Shown one piece after another: positions 7,868 to 16,813 of a stretch of 64,000 nt of DNA; position 1 is the stretch's first letter, and the number at the start of each line of letters is the position of its first letter. Both the position numbers and the translations under genes were made by a program. Under the pieces are notes generated by a model. It worked only from the letters and a program-made list of their open reading frames with translations, was not told the DNA's origin and made no database searches. The stretch is from NCBI GenBank assembly GCA_046349915.1, contig JAXMBL010000003.1, positions 1 through 64,000 on the forward strand. The letters run 5' to 3'. This stretch comes from CAIXSC01 sp046349915 (GTDB lineage: Bacteria; Planctomycetota; Planctomycetia; Pirellulales; Pirellulaceae).

Positions 7868-10861
7868 ATGGTTACCCAGTTGCCGCGGCGCCGGGCGGTC
7901 TCCTTTTCGTCCCGCTGGAATCTGTTGTTCGCCGCCTCGATGTTCGCCCCTATTCTGGCCGGTGGCTGCGGTGGGAGCGACGAGCCGATTACGGCTCAGA
8001 AGAGTCAGTACGAGGTCGGAGACGACAACGGAGCGAGCGGGGCGGCGGGGGCGGAGAGTGCTCGCCCTAGCAGCCCAAGCGACTCAGGCGAGCCAGCTCC
8101 TGGCGATTCCGATTCTGGCGCGACGGGTTCGGAAGCGCCTGCTGCGGGAGGAGCGACCAACGTTCGCCCACCCGTGCGACCGCCCATGTCGACTGGCGAT
8201 GATGCTGACGCGCCGGCGCCGCCGCGAGTTGCAGGAAAGAAGAGTAGCGCGAATGAGGGCGGGCTCGAAGGCACGCCTGAAGAACTGCTCGCTCGACTGG
8301 TGCAACTCGAACGCAAAGAACCTTCGGGACGCAACAACCGCGAGTTGCTCGAGAACATCCGCGAATGGCTCGACTTGCGTCTGAAGCTCGCGGACAAGCT
8401 GTTGTCGAGCGAGGCGAGTGAAGAGCAGCGGTTGGTGGCTGCTCGCGCCAAGAAGGTGATTCTCATTCAGATGACTCAGGCGGGCATGCCTGACATCGAT
8501 AAGGCGTTGAAGCAATTCTGCATCGACCTGATCAAATCGGAAGGTGCGTCGGTCCAGCAGCTTGGTCGCATCACCCAACTGGAAATGCAACTCGCCAAGC
8601 TGTTTGCTGGCGCGACTGAAGATTATCAAGCGGTGGTCGACGCGATTTCCGCGGCGTTGGAAGGGCCGAATCGCGACGAGGAACTGTTCAATTCGGTCGC
8701 CAGCGCCTCGATTGCCTTGCAGCAAACGGGTCAGCCCGATGCGTCTCTGTCCGCGATGAAGGTAGTGGAAGAGGCGTTTAAGGAAACGAAGAACGAACGC
8801 ATCGCCGCCATGCTGAGTCGGCTGGGCGAGTTGCGTTCGTTGCTGGAGAGCGGCATCGATTCGTTGGCGGACGGCGTTGTGAAAGACGAGCCGATGGCGA
8901 CCGAGAAGTTTTTGGCGGCGGTCGATAAATTGGTCGCCGATAAACCGGGCGGCGGTTTGCTCGAAAAAATTTCGTTCTTAGCTCAACAGTTTGAATACAC
9001 TCGGCGGTACGAGTTGGCGGGGCATCTCTACAACGCGATCGAGAAGGGCTACAAGGAACATGCGGACGCTGAGATCGCGAAGCGGGCGACCGCGGCGGTG
9101 GCCGTTGGCCGGAAACGCATGGAGTTGCTTGGGAAGCCGTTTGTTGTCGAAGGAAAAGACATTGAGGGGCAGCCGTTCGATTGGAAGCCCTATGAAGGCA
9201 AAATCGTATTAGTGGACTTCTGGGCCACGTGGTGCGGTCCGTGCCAGAAAGAAATTCCCAACATCAAGCGGAACTTCGATCGATACCACGAGATGGGCTT
9301 CGAGGTAGTCGGCGTGAACTTGGATCAGGAACGAGCGGATCTGGACCGATTTTTGACGGTGCAGCCGCTGCCGTGGGCGACCGTGGTCGACGCCAACTCG
9401 TTCGCGGAACGTTGCGGCGTCGAGTCGATTCCGTTTGTGGTGCTGGTAGGCCGGGACGGTCGAGTGCTCGATCTGCATGTGCGCGGCGAAGCACTAGGTC
9501 AGCGGTTGGAAGAACTGTTCAATCCCGACGCGAAACCTGCCGCCAAGAAAGAACCTGCCGAGGGGGACGCAAAGCCTGCCAAGCCTGAGGCGAAACCGTC
9601 GGACGAGAAGCCTGCGGAAGACAAGCCGGCCGCCGAGAAGCCAGCCGAGGCGAAGCCGGAGCAGGATCAAGGGGCTCGCCGAGCCCCGCGGGTTAGCGAT
9701 GATTTTGTGGGGGTCGGTTTGGATGACGTCAGTCCGTTCTTGGCGCAGCCTGCTCCGCAGGCGGGGGCGGCAACCAAGGCGCCGGCGGCGAATGCGGCGT
9801 CCAATGCTCAGGCGAATGGCGCACCGGCGGCGGGGGGACCGAAGTTACCCGACGTGAATCCTTATGCGCCACGAGCCGACCTGAAGCCGCTCGAACTGAT
9901 CGACTTCATGGAACGGATGCTCGACAAGCCGAAGAGTATTCGTGGGCGTCCTGGTTTCTCCGAGGCGATTGTCATCGCGGCGGATCGATTATTGGCGAAC
10001 CCTGAAGTCACCGATCGTTTCAAGCTGATCGCGATTACGAACAAGATTGAAGTGTTGCATGCGAAGGCGGTCGAGGGGGATGCTAAAGCCGATGAGCAGC
10101 TCTCTGCCTTAATCGACTCGTTGGAAAAAGACGAACGACCTTCAATTGCCAAGTCAGTTCGTTTTTTGGCGCTCGAACGCAAGACTCAAAAGATGGACTC
10201 GGAGGTCGAGGCCGATGTCGTCAAGCTGCTGGGCGAACTCAAGCAGTTTTATACGGACGAGAAGCTTGAGGCCAAGCACTTGCGAATGGCGTCGAACACG
10301 GTGCGTTTGATCAACAAGATTGCGAACGCCGATACTCGCGAGAAGTACTTCGCCGAGTTTGGGGGGATGTTTGCGAAGAGTGCGGACCGCACGTTGGCTC
10401 GCTATGGGAAAAAACTCGCCACGCCTCCCGAATCAAGCGAGTCGGATTTGGTGGGGAAGGAGTTGGAGTTGGCGGGGCGCACGTTGGGAGGCGAGGATTT
10501 CCAATGGGAGAAGTACCGCGGCAAGGTAGTTTTGGTTGATTTTTGGGCCACTTGGTGTGGGCCATGCATTCGCGAGATGCCCAATGTGAAGGCGTTGCAC
10601 GAGAAATACTCGGCTCGCGGCTTCGACATCGTGGGGATCAGTTTGGATCAAGATCTCGATGCGCTGGCCGAGTTCAACAACCAGCATAAGTTGCCTTGGA
10701 CGACGCTGGCGGGCGAGGAGAACCAGGAACTTGCCAAACGTTATGGCGTACGAGGCATACCGACGATGATGTTGGTCGACAAGCAAGGCAAGGTGGTCGG
10801 CGTAGCGCATCGAGTGCAAGAGTTGGCCGACAAGATCGAACAACTGCTGAAATCCTCGTAG
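7868..10861 (+). CDS. Exported protein with two thioredoxin (TlpA-like) domains
   Basis: A 997-residue protein. The N-terminal hydrophobic segment ends in 'LAGGC', an imperfect lipobox, so lipid attachment is likely. After an acidic low-complexity stretch there is a helical region, then a TlpA/AhpC-type domain with the active site WCGPC at residues 455-459. A Lys/Ala/Pro/Glu-rich linker (about 550-650), a second helical region and a second TlpA domain with WCGPC at 896-900 follow. Both domains keep the cis-Pro region ('VESIPFVVLV', 'VRGIPTMMLV'). Such domains reduce or exchange disulfides outside the cytoplasm, often in cytochrome c maturation; that role would fit the cytochrome-like proteins nearby but is inferred. 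The duplicated architecture looks like an internal duplication. Confidence 0.88.
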   Translation: MVTQLPRRRAVSFSSRWNLLFAASMFAPILAGGCGGSDEPITAQKSQYEVGDDNGASGAAGAESARPSSPSDSGEPAPGDSDSGATGSEAPAAGGATNVRPPVRPPMSTGDDADAPAPPRVAGKKSSANEGGLEGTPEELLARLVQLERKEPSGRNNRELLENIREWLDLRLKLADKLLSSEASEEQRLVAARAKKVILIQMTQAGMPDIDKALKQFCIDLIKSEGASVQQLGRITQLEMQLAKLFAGATEDYQAVVDAISAALEGPNRDEELFNSVASASIALQQTGQPDASLSAMKVVEEAFKETKNERIAAMLSRLGELRSLLESGIDSLADGVVKDEPMATEKFLAAVDKLVADKPGGGLLEKISFLAQQFEYTRRYELAGHLYNAIEKGYKEHADAEIAKRATAAVAVGRKRMELLGKPFVVEGKDIEGQPFDWKPYEGKIVLVDFWATWCGPCQKEIPNIKRNFDRYHEMGFEVVGVNLDQERADLDRFLTVQPLPWATVVDANSFAERCGVESIPFVVLVGRDGRVLDLHVRGEALGQRLEELFNPDAKPAAKKEPAEGDAKPAKPEAKPSDEKPAEDKPAAEKPAEAKPEQDQGARRAPRVSDDFVGVGLDDVSPFLAQPAPQAGAATKAPAANAASNAQANGAPAAGGPKLPDVNPYAPRADLKPLELIDFMERMLDKPKSIRGRPGFSEAIVIAADRLLANPEVTDRFKLIAITNKIEVLHAKAVEGDAKADEQLSALIDSLEKDERPSIAKSVRFLALERKTQKMDSEVEADVVKLLGELKQFYTDEKLEAKHLRMASNTVRLINKIANADTREKYFAEFGGMFAKSADRTLARYGKKLATPPESSESDLVGKELELAGRTLGGEDFQWEKYRGKVVLVDFWATWCGPCIREMPNVKALHEKYSARGFDIVGISLDQDLDALAEFNNQHKLPWTTLAGEENQELAKRYGVRGIPTMMLVDKQGKVVGVAHRVQELADKIEQLLKSS

Positions 10862-10883
10862 CGGAATTCGCAAGAATTCCGAC
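10861..10883. repeat. 23-nt GGAATTC-core palindromic repeat, copy A
   Basis: GCGGAATTCGCAAGAATTCCGAC begins on the last base of the stop codon of the TlpA-like gene. The arms GGAATTC and GAATTCC pair around a 4-nt loop. Its exact reverse complement occurs at 14329-14351. Confidence 0.85.
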
Positions 10884-11076
10884 CCGTCGCCCCGCGAACC
10901 AGCGCCTCACAAGCATCTAACCCCCCGCCCCGAAGCGCACACGCCGCACCGTTCTTCCCCGCCACACTGGGCCTTCACTCTCCTCTCGCCTACAATTCCA
11001 CATATCACCGCCGAGGAACGGGATCGTGGGGCGATCCTCGACACGACGAGCGAAACGGCTCGCCGACGAGGTCGTT

Positions 11077-12516
11077 ATGTCTCACGATTTCTCCTCTCTC
11101 AGCAACTCACAGCCTCGTCATACTCGCCTGGCTAAATCAGAGGTCGCTGATTTTCTCCGCGAGCTGTCTCGTCTCAACCCGACCGACGAAACCGCACGAG
11201 CATGGGCTGAAGGCGAGTTGAAGCGGTGCTTGGGGCCGCAAGCGATACTGGCTTACGAACTACCGGGCGTTTCGAACGATCGGTTGCTCGGCTGGTTGGG
11301 CCGACGCTGGTGGATTTGGCCGGACGGAATTCCCGCCGAGCGTCGTTGGAGTTTTCCTAGCTCGAGACTCTCCCGAGCCCTTGATCTTGAGGTCATGTGG
11401 TTTCGCAGACTGCAAGCAATCTGCGAGGAGACTCGCAGTTCGGGCGGTCGAGTGGTATTGGCGCCGGGGACGGCGGGCGAGCGATTGGTCAGGCGAGCGG
11501 CCGTGCGAGCGGGGCTTGATCGCTTGGAAGTGATGATCGACGAGCGGGCTGGGGCGAGTTTTTGCTGGGAATTGTCGTCTCAAGAGGCCGAGATCCGAGG
11601 GGATAAGCCGCCGAGCGTCTCGCGATTGTGGCTGTCCGCGGGCGACGAGAGCGGGTGTCTTCCCGATTTTGCTTCCATTCCGGTCCGAGATCGAGCGTTG
11701 ATGATTCTCGGGGAAGAACTGCGTCCGATAGCCGTTCGCGCGCGGGGCCATACGGCCCGTTTGCTCGCGGCTCGCTGCGTCGAGCTGCCTCCGAGTTGTC
11801 GACAGCGGTCGCGACCTCGTGCGACTTTGCATGCAAGTTGCTCGACCACAGATCGAATCGACGTTGTCGAGCCGTGCTTCGAGCGCGCAACAGACGAATG
11901 GCCTTGGCCCGCGCTTGTCCATTGGACTCGCCGCCGAGAAGGCCCGTGGCCTGGGCAGACGGAGGAGCAATACATCGACGAACTATTGGATGAGCGACCC
12001 GAGCGAGATCGGTCGGCGCTCGCTGTATTGGAACGCATCATCGCCGAGCGGCGTTTACGAGCATCAAGGCTTTCGCTGCGAGGAGGCGAGCCGATGGTGT
12101 GTTGGGCCGATGTGTCGCCTCAAACACTGGTCGATGGTCGAGTGTTTCGGACTCATCGGCATCGCTGGGATTTTGAACCATACGGATTGGCGGTCCGTCG
12201 TGAGTGGTTGCAGCATTGTGGCGCAAGACCCGTGATTTACGGAGATGATGCGAAATGGGAGGAGCTTTCCGAGCAGGATCGTCCCTGGTTTCAGCGGCAG
12301 GGAACGCGAGTTGGACGGCGCGGAAAGTCGATCGATTGGCGGATTGAAGGCGAGTGGCGAGTGCGGGGGGATGTGGACTTGGCGAATGTGCCGAGTGATT
12401 CGGCCTTGGTGTTCGTGCCCGATGTGGCGGCGGCTAGGCGGATTGCGTCTATCAGTCCGTGGCCGGTGAGGATCATGGCGGCGGCCCCGCTCCCAGAATC
12501 GACGCAGCCAGCCTAA
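11077..12516 (+). CDS. Protein of unknown function
   Basis: A 479-residue soluble protein with no signal peptide or membrane segment. No family is recognised with confidence. The C-terminal third has the pattern 'PVIYGDDAKWEEL', then 'WRIEGEWRV', then 'SALVFVPDV', which resembles a module in various bacterial proteins of unknown function where an invariant Glu-Trp-Arg follows a PVxYG stretch. The N-terminal part is Arg- and Trp-rich. I chose the ATG at 11077 over an upstream GTG (11026) because the latter lies in poorly conserved-looking Arg-rich sequence. It is 54 nt upstream of the SufE-SufS gene on the same strand, and both genes sit between two inverted copies of the GGAATTC-core repeat. 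Confidence 0.6.
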   Translation: MSHDFSSLSNSQPRHTRLAKSEVADFLRELSRLNPTDETARAWAEGELKRCLGPQAILAYELPGVSNDRLLGWLGRRWWIWPDGIPAERRWSFPSSRLSRALDLEVMWFRRLQAICEETRSSGGRVVLAPGTAGERLVRRAAVRAGLDRLEVMIDERAGASFCWELSSQEAEIRGDKPPSVSRLWLSAGDESGCLPDFASIPVRDRALMILGEELRPIAVRARGHTARLLAARCVELPPSCRQRSRPRATLHASCSTTDRIDVVEPCFERATDEWPWPALVHWTRRREGPWPGQTEEQYIDELLDERPERDRSALAVLERIIAERRLRASRLSLRGGEPMVCWADVSPQTLVDGRVFRTHRHRWDFEPYGLAVRREWLQHCGARPVIYGDDAKWEELSEQDRPWFQRQGTRVGRRGKSIDWRIEGEWRVRGDVDLANVPSDSALVFVPDVAAARRIASISPWPVRIMAAAPLPESTQPA

Positions 12517-12570
12517 GATAAGGGAGTATCGAAACTAGCTGACTTTGCACCGAGAACCCCCGTTGATTCC

Positions 12571-14328
12571 ATGGCGCCTTCCTTGCCGACCGTTGACGAA
12601 ATTGTGGATGAGTTCGCGGAACTTGATGATGCCACGGAGCGGCTCGAATGCCTGATCGAAATTGGCGATACACTGCCCGACTTCCCCGAGCAGGAACGAT
12701 TGGAAGCGAATCGAGTCCAGGGATGCCAAAGCAATGTGTGGCTGATCGCCGACAGTGAAGGCGAGGGGAGGGATCGGCGACTGCGGTTCCAGGCCGATAG
12801 CGATGCGCCGATGGTGCGCGGCCTCGTCGCGATTCTCGTCTCTGCATTCACCGGCAAGACCGCTCGCCAGATTCTGGAGTTTCCCGTCGAGAGATTGTTT
12901 GACCAACTGAAGTTGCGATCGTTCCTGTCGCCCATGCGCAGCAACGGATTGCACTCGATGGTTCTCTTTGTGCGAGTTCTTGCCGAAAGAGAGATAGCGG
13001 CTGGCGGGTTCGAAGGGCAGGAGCGACAACCGTCGGCGTCGGCCCAAGGATCGACAACCTCGGAGGTAAAGCCAGAGACGAAAGAAACTATTCCGCTGTC
13101 GCCCGACGAGGTTGCAGCGCTACGCAACGACTTTCCCATTCTGTCTCGAGTACTCGAAGACAATCGACCGCTTGTTTATTTGGACAATGCCGCGACCACT
13201 CAACGACCGCGAGCGGTGATCGCGGCCATCACCGAGGCCTACGAGCAGTATTTCAGCAACGTGCATCGAGGCGGGCATGCGTTGGCCGCTCATACGACGG
13301 AACGCTATGAAGGCGCTCGCGAATCCCTGCGGCGATTCCTCAATGCCGCTCGTTCGCACGAATTGATTTTCACCTCAGGCACGACGGCGGCCATCAATCT
13401 GGTCGCGCGAAGTTGGGGGGATGCGAACCTGAAGACCGGCGATGAAGTGCTGCTGACGGTGATGGAGCACCATTCCAACATCGTTCCGTGGCAGCAGTTG
13501 GCCGAGCGAACGGGGTGCCAACTCCGCTTCGCGCCGGTGACCGACGACGGATGGCTTGATCTTGAGGCGTGGTCGAGTCTACTGAGCGAACGAACGAAGT
13601 TGGTCGCCTTTACGGCCGTCTCCAATGTGCTCGGCACGATCAATCCAGTCGAGGAACTGGTAAGGCGAGCGCGGTCGGCGGGGGCTGTCGTCCTGGTCGA
13701 CGCTGCTCAGGCTGTTCCACATCAAGCCATCGACGTGCAAAAGTGGGATGCCGATTTCTTGGCGTTCAGCGGACACAAGATGCTGGGGCCGGCGGGCATC
13801 GGCGTGCTGTATGGCAAAGAGCGGTTGCTCGACGCGATGCCGCCGTTTCTGGGCGGCGGCAGCATGATTCGCACGGTGACGACCGAGGGATTTTCGCCTG
13901 CGATGTTGCCCGCCAAGTTCGAGGCGGGGACGCCGCCGATCGTGGATGCGATCGCACTGGGCGCCGCCGTGAAGTATCTCGAGCAAGTGGGAATGGAGCG
14001 AATTCACCTCCACGAATTGGAACTCACTCGAGCCGCTCATCGTGCGATAGCGGACGTAGAGGGAATCAAGATTCTCGGGCCGAAGCCGGAGCAGAAAGCG
14101 GGGATCGTCACCTTCACCATGGAACGAGCTCATCCGGATGAGATCGCCAAGGTGCTCGATTCCCAAGGAATCGCCATCCGCGCTGGGCATCATTGCGCGA
14201 TGCCGCTGCATCAACGATTGGGAGTGCCGGCAAGCAGTCGCGCGAGTTTCTATTTTTATAACACGCTGGATGAAGTCGAACGGTTCGGCGAGTCGCTTCG
14301 GTTAGCTCGACGGATGCTTGGGCGCTGA
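12571..14328 (+). CDS. SufE-SufS fusion: cysteine desulfurase with built-in sulfur acceptor
   Basis: A 585-residue fusion. Residues 1-145 are a SufE domain, with the acceptor cysteine in 'RVQGCQSNVWL' (Cys52). A linker of about 30 residues leads to a complete class V aminotransferase-type SufS/CsdA domain: 'LDNAATTQRP', 'FSNVHRGGH', 'FTSGTTAAINLVA', PLP-binding Lys403 in 'FSGHKMLGPAG' and catalytic Cys542 in 'RAGHHCAMP'. SufS removes sulfur from L-cysteine as a persulfide and SufE relays it to the Fe-S scaffold, so the fusion would keep donor and acceptor together. No sufBCD genes lie in the window. The lengths of both domains match stand-alone proteins. Its iron-sulfur products would serve fumarase and SdhB encoded nearby. 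Confidence 0.94.
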   Translation: MAPSLPTVDEIVDEFAELDDATERLECLIEIGDTLPDFPEQERLEANRVQGCQSNVWLIADSEGEGRDRRLRFQADSDAPMVRGLVAILVSAFTGKTARQILEFPVERLFDQLKLRSFLSPMRSNGLHSMVLFVRVLAEREIAAGGFEGQERQPSASAQGSTTSEVKPETKETIPLSPDEVAALRNDFPILSRVLEDNRPLVYLDNAATTQRPRAVIAAITEAYEQYFSNVHRGGHALAAHTTERYEGARESLRRFLNAARSHELIFTSGTTAAINLVARSWGDANLKTGDEVLLTVMEHHSNIVPWQQLAERTGCQLRFAPVTDDGWLDLEAWSSLLSERTKLVAFTAVSNVLGTINPVEELVRRARSAGAVVLVDAAQAVPHQAIDVQKWDADFLAFSGHKMLGPAGIGVLYGKERLLDAMPPFLGGGSMIRTVTTEGFSPAMLPAKFEAGTPPIVDAIALGAAVKYLEQVGMERIHLHELELTRAAHRAIADVEGIKILGPKPEQKAGIVTFTMERAHPDEIAKVLDSQGIAIRAGHHCAMPLHQRLGVPASSRASFYFYNTLDEVERFGESLRLARRMLGR

Positions 14329-14351
14329 GTCGGAATTCTTGCGAATTCCGC
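14329..14351. repeat. 23-nt GGAATTC-core palindromic repeat, copy B
   Basis: GTCGGAATTCTTGCGAATTCCGC starts directly after the stop codon of the SufE-SufS gene. It is the exact reverse complement of the copy at 10861-10883. Hairpin arms GGAATTC and GAATTCC. Confidence 0.85.
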
Positions 14352-14406
14352 TACAATGAAGTCGTGTCGAATCATTCTATGGCCGAGCTCCGGGAGACTG
14401 CGGTAC

Positions 14407-15462
14407 ATGTTCCTACGACAAGGCGGGGTGTTGTTGGCGGCGATGATCTTGGTAGGCGGGTTGGTGAATTCGGAGGTGCTGGCCGCCGACTCGCCGCAAT
14501 CGCCCACGACTTCGCCGGGAGTCGTATCTGCAGAGTTCATTTACGAGTCGGCGCCGTTTCCTCAGTGCCACGCCTCGACGATCGCCGCGACTCCGCAAGG
14601 GCTGGTTGTTGCATTGTTCGGCGGCACTCGTGAGAAGAATCCCGACGTAGGCGTGTGGGTTTGTCGCCAAGAAGGAAACGGCTGGAGTGCTCCCGTTGAA
14701 GTGGCCAACGGCGTTCAGGCCGATGGGAAACGGCATCCCTGCTGGAATCCCGTGCTCCATCAGATTCCTCAAGGTCCACTAGCTCTGTACTACAAGGTCG
14801 GTCCCAGTCCAAGTTCGTGGTGGGGCATGTTGATGACCTCGAGCGACGGCGGACGAACCTGGACAAAACCCGTGCGGTTGCCGGACGAAATTGCTGGACC
14901 GATCAAGAACAAGCCGGTGTTGCTGGCGGACGGTCGACTGCTGTGTGGTTCCAGCACGGAAGATCAGGGATGGCGAGTGCATATGGAGTGGACCGCGGAC
15001 CACGGCAAGACGTGGGAGCGGACGCCGGTGCTGAACGACGGCAAGAAAGTCAGCGCTATTCAGCCGACCATTCTGATTCATCCCGGCGGCAAGTTGCAGA
15101 TACTCTGCCGTAGCGGCGGCGAGCGTAAGGTCTTGTCGGCGATGTCGTCGGACGGTGGCAAGACTTGGGGCGAGTTGACCGCGATTGATTTGCCGAACCC
15201 CAATTCGGGCATCGATGCGGTGACGCTGAAGGATGGTCGCCATCTGTTGGTCTATAACCATACGCCCGCCGGTCGCAGCCCCCTGAATGTGGCTCTTTCG
15301 ACCGATGGCCAGCAATGGAAGTCGGTCTTGGACCTGGAAACCGACAAGGGCGAGTACTCGTATCCAGCCGTGATCCAGACCGACGATGGGATGGTGCATA
15401 TCACCTACACCTGGAAGCGACAAAAGGTGCGGCACGTGACCGTCGACCCTCGCAAGCTATAA
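14407..15462 (+). CDS. Secreted sialidase/BNR-repeat family protein
   Basis: A 351-residue exported protein of the sialidase-like six-bladed propeller superfamily. It has a signal peptide ('VLLAAMILVGGLV...VLAAD') and repeated Asp-box motifs S-x-D-x-G-x-T-W: 'SSDGGRTW', 'TADHGKTW' and 'SSDGGKTW'. The opening 'ASTIAATPQGLVVALFGGTRE' is typical of planctomycete exo-alpha-sialidase-like proteins. The substrate cannot be read from sequence; a glycan is likely. I preferred the ATG at 14407, which has GGGAG about 10 nt upstream and gives a normal signal peptide; an ATG at 14356 adds 17 residues but abuts the palindromic repeat and lacks a ribosome-binding site. Confidence 0.85.
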   Translation: MFLRQGGVLLAAMILVGGLVNSEVLAADSPQSPTTSPGVVSAEFIYESAPFPQCHASTIAATPQGLVVALFGGTREKNPDVGVWVCRQEGNGWSAPVEVANGVQADGKRHPCWNPVLHQIPQGPLALYYKVGPSPSSWWGMLMTSSDGGRTWTKPVRLPDEIAGPIKNKPVLLADGRLLCGSSTEDQGWRVHMEWTADHGKTWERTPVLNDGKKVSAIQPTILIHPGGKLQILCRSGGERKVLSAMSSDGGKTWGELTAIDLPNPNSGIDAVTLKDGRHLLVYNHTPAGRSPLNVALSTDGQQWKSVLDLETDKGEYSYPAVIQTDDGMVHITYTWKRQKVRHVTVDPRKL

Positions 15463-15623
15463 AGCGAGGGCCGTTCAGTTGCGGGTGCGATCCTACAATC
15501 GTCGCGATCCGAACTCGCTTCCCGACAGTTCAGATCACCCTGACCCTCCACCGATTCAGAGAAGTAGGGGCGGAGTTCTGTCGCCGCTCCATGTAGCACG
15601 GATTCGAAGTGGTGGGGTGAGTT

Positions 15624-16067
15624 ATGGGCAGCGGTTATCGATCGCGACTAGGCGTTTTGCTGGTCGCGGCAGTGATGGTGTTGGCGACGCAGCAGGCAAG
15701 TTGGGCGGTGGATCTCTCGGGTTGCTGGTCGGGCACTTGGCAAAGCTGCCGCACTCCTCATCACGGTCCATTGCACGCCCAGTTTGTACGGTTGGATGAG
15801 AGCCACTACGAGGTGTTCTTTCGCGGCCGTTTCTTCAAGATTTTCCCGTTCAAATACTCGGTCGTAATGTCAGCCACGGAGAGTGATGGCGTGGTGCACT
15901 TGAGCGGTAGCAAATTCCTCGGACGGTTGTTCGGAACGTTTTCGTTCGCGGCGACCGCGACCGACTGCCACTTCCATGCCAACTACGATTCGTGCAAAGA
16001 CAACGGACTATTTGAACTCACTCGCTGCACGAGCTGCGAGCCCTGCGAGGTCGAGAAGTCTCAATAA
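15624..16067 (+). CDS. Small secreted Cys-rich protein of unknown function
   Basis: A 147-residue protein with a clear signal peptide (hydrophobic residues about 9-25, ending 'QQASWAVD'). The mature part begins 'LSGCWSGTWQSC' and ends with a cysteine cluster 'DSCKDN...RCTSCEPCE'. The beta-strand-rich centre ('HYEVFFRGRFFKIFPFKY') suggests a small barrel. The cysteines could form disulfides or bind metal. No family name is assigned. The dispersed 24-nt repeat begins two bases after its stop codon. Confidence 0.7.
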   Translation: MGSGYRSRLGVLLVAAVMVLATQQASWAVDLSGCWSGTWQSCRTPHHGPLHAQFVRLDESHYEVFFRGRFFKIFPFKYSVVMSATESDGVVHLSGSKFLGRLFGTFSFAATATDCHFHANYDSCKDNGLFELTRCTSCEPCEVEKSQ

Positions 16068-16068
16068 C

Positions 16069-16092
16069 GTACGACGGACTTCCAGTCCGTCG
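16069..16092. repeat. Dispersed 24-nt palindromic repeat, copy 2
   Basis: Identical to copy 1 at 5037-5060, starting next to the stop codon of the small secreted Cys-rich gene. Together with copy 3 it forms a large inverted pair with about 85 nt between. Confidence 0.87.
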
Positions 16093-16178
16093 CTCTTCCC
16101 AGCGAGTTGCGGCAGCAAAGACCGTGGTGCGCCGCGACCGAGAGAGCTGGCGTGCGGCGTGTTTCGCACGGAGGAGGT

Positions 16179-16202
16179 CGACGGACTAGAAGTCCGTCGT
16201 AC
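16179..16202. repeat. Dispersed 24-nt palindromic repeat, copy 3 (inverted)
   Basis: CGACGGACT-AGA-AGTCCGTCGTAC, in the opposite orientation to copy 2 and directly next to the 3' end of the DUF192 gene. Convergent gene ends meet here. Confidence 0.87.
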
Positions 16203-16203
16203 T

Positions 16204-16556
16204 TTATTTCTTGGCTTCGCTCCGCACCAGTCGCGTGCCAAGCGGTAGTTGACCGGCGGGCGAGCCCGCGGCAACTTCCAGAATCGCTCGTGTCTCTGGC
16301 GGGCCAGCTACTGCCTTCCAGGGCGGAAGGTTGCGGCGAACGTCCAGGATGATCCCTTGATCGTCAAGCATGATGACGTCGATTGCGAACCGCATCCAGT
16401 GCGTTTGGATCGAGCGACAGGGAGTGAGCAGCAAACCCGCGTCGCTCGCCAGCTCCCGCTGGAATTGCAGCCCCTGTAGGCGACGCCAGAAGTTGTCGGC
16501 GACTCTTAGCTTTGCAACGACGATGCGCCTGTTGAAGCGTCAATCAACTGTTCCAC
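16204..16556 (-). pseudogene. DUF192 family protein, frameshifted
   Basis: The downstream frame encodes 'KLRVADNFWRRLQGLQ...LLLTPCRSIQTHWMRFAIDVIMLDDQG...NLPPW...ILEVAAG', the core of DUF192, a small beta-barrel domain of unknown function. That frame has a stop upstream and no good start codon. The natural N-terminus 'MEQLIDASTGASSLQ' lies in another frame from a GTG at 16556 with AGGGTG upstream, and it ends in a TAA just after a run of three A (TTT at 16511-16513 on the + strand). Restoring one A gives a continuous 'SSLQKLRVADNFW'. So this is either a recent inactivating deletion or a one-base sequencing error; a TTG-started short product (76 residues) would lack the first strands. Confidence 0.78.
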
Positions 16557-16813
16557 TCTTCACCCTGTACTCGGAATCTCCTCCCTCGCGACTGCGCGAG
16601 TCCCGCCCAATTCTACTCTGTTTCAGCGATGGATTCTCATGGCGAAACAGTGCTTGGCCAAGCGATCCGGGCGGATGGACTTGCCGGAGAGTAAAGATTT
16701 GATGACGATGATGGGGAGGTCAGGTGTCGAGCCTTTCGAGCCCTCGCACTTGCCGACCGCGCCCGTCCCCGCCGTTTGCTCGCCTGCCTTGATGTTCGTC
16801 GAGTATTCCGTCC

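Noticed and set aside
15463..15623. Possible tRNA or small RNA in the gap after the sialidase-like gene
   Set aside because: No cloverleaf with a T-loop GTTCRA and acceptor pairing could be drawn.
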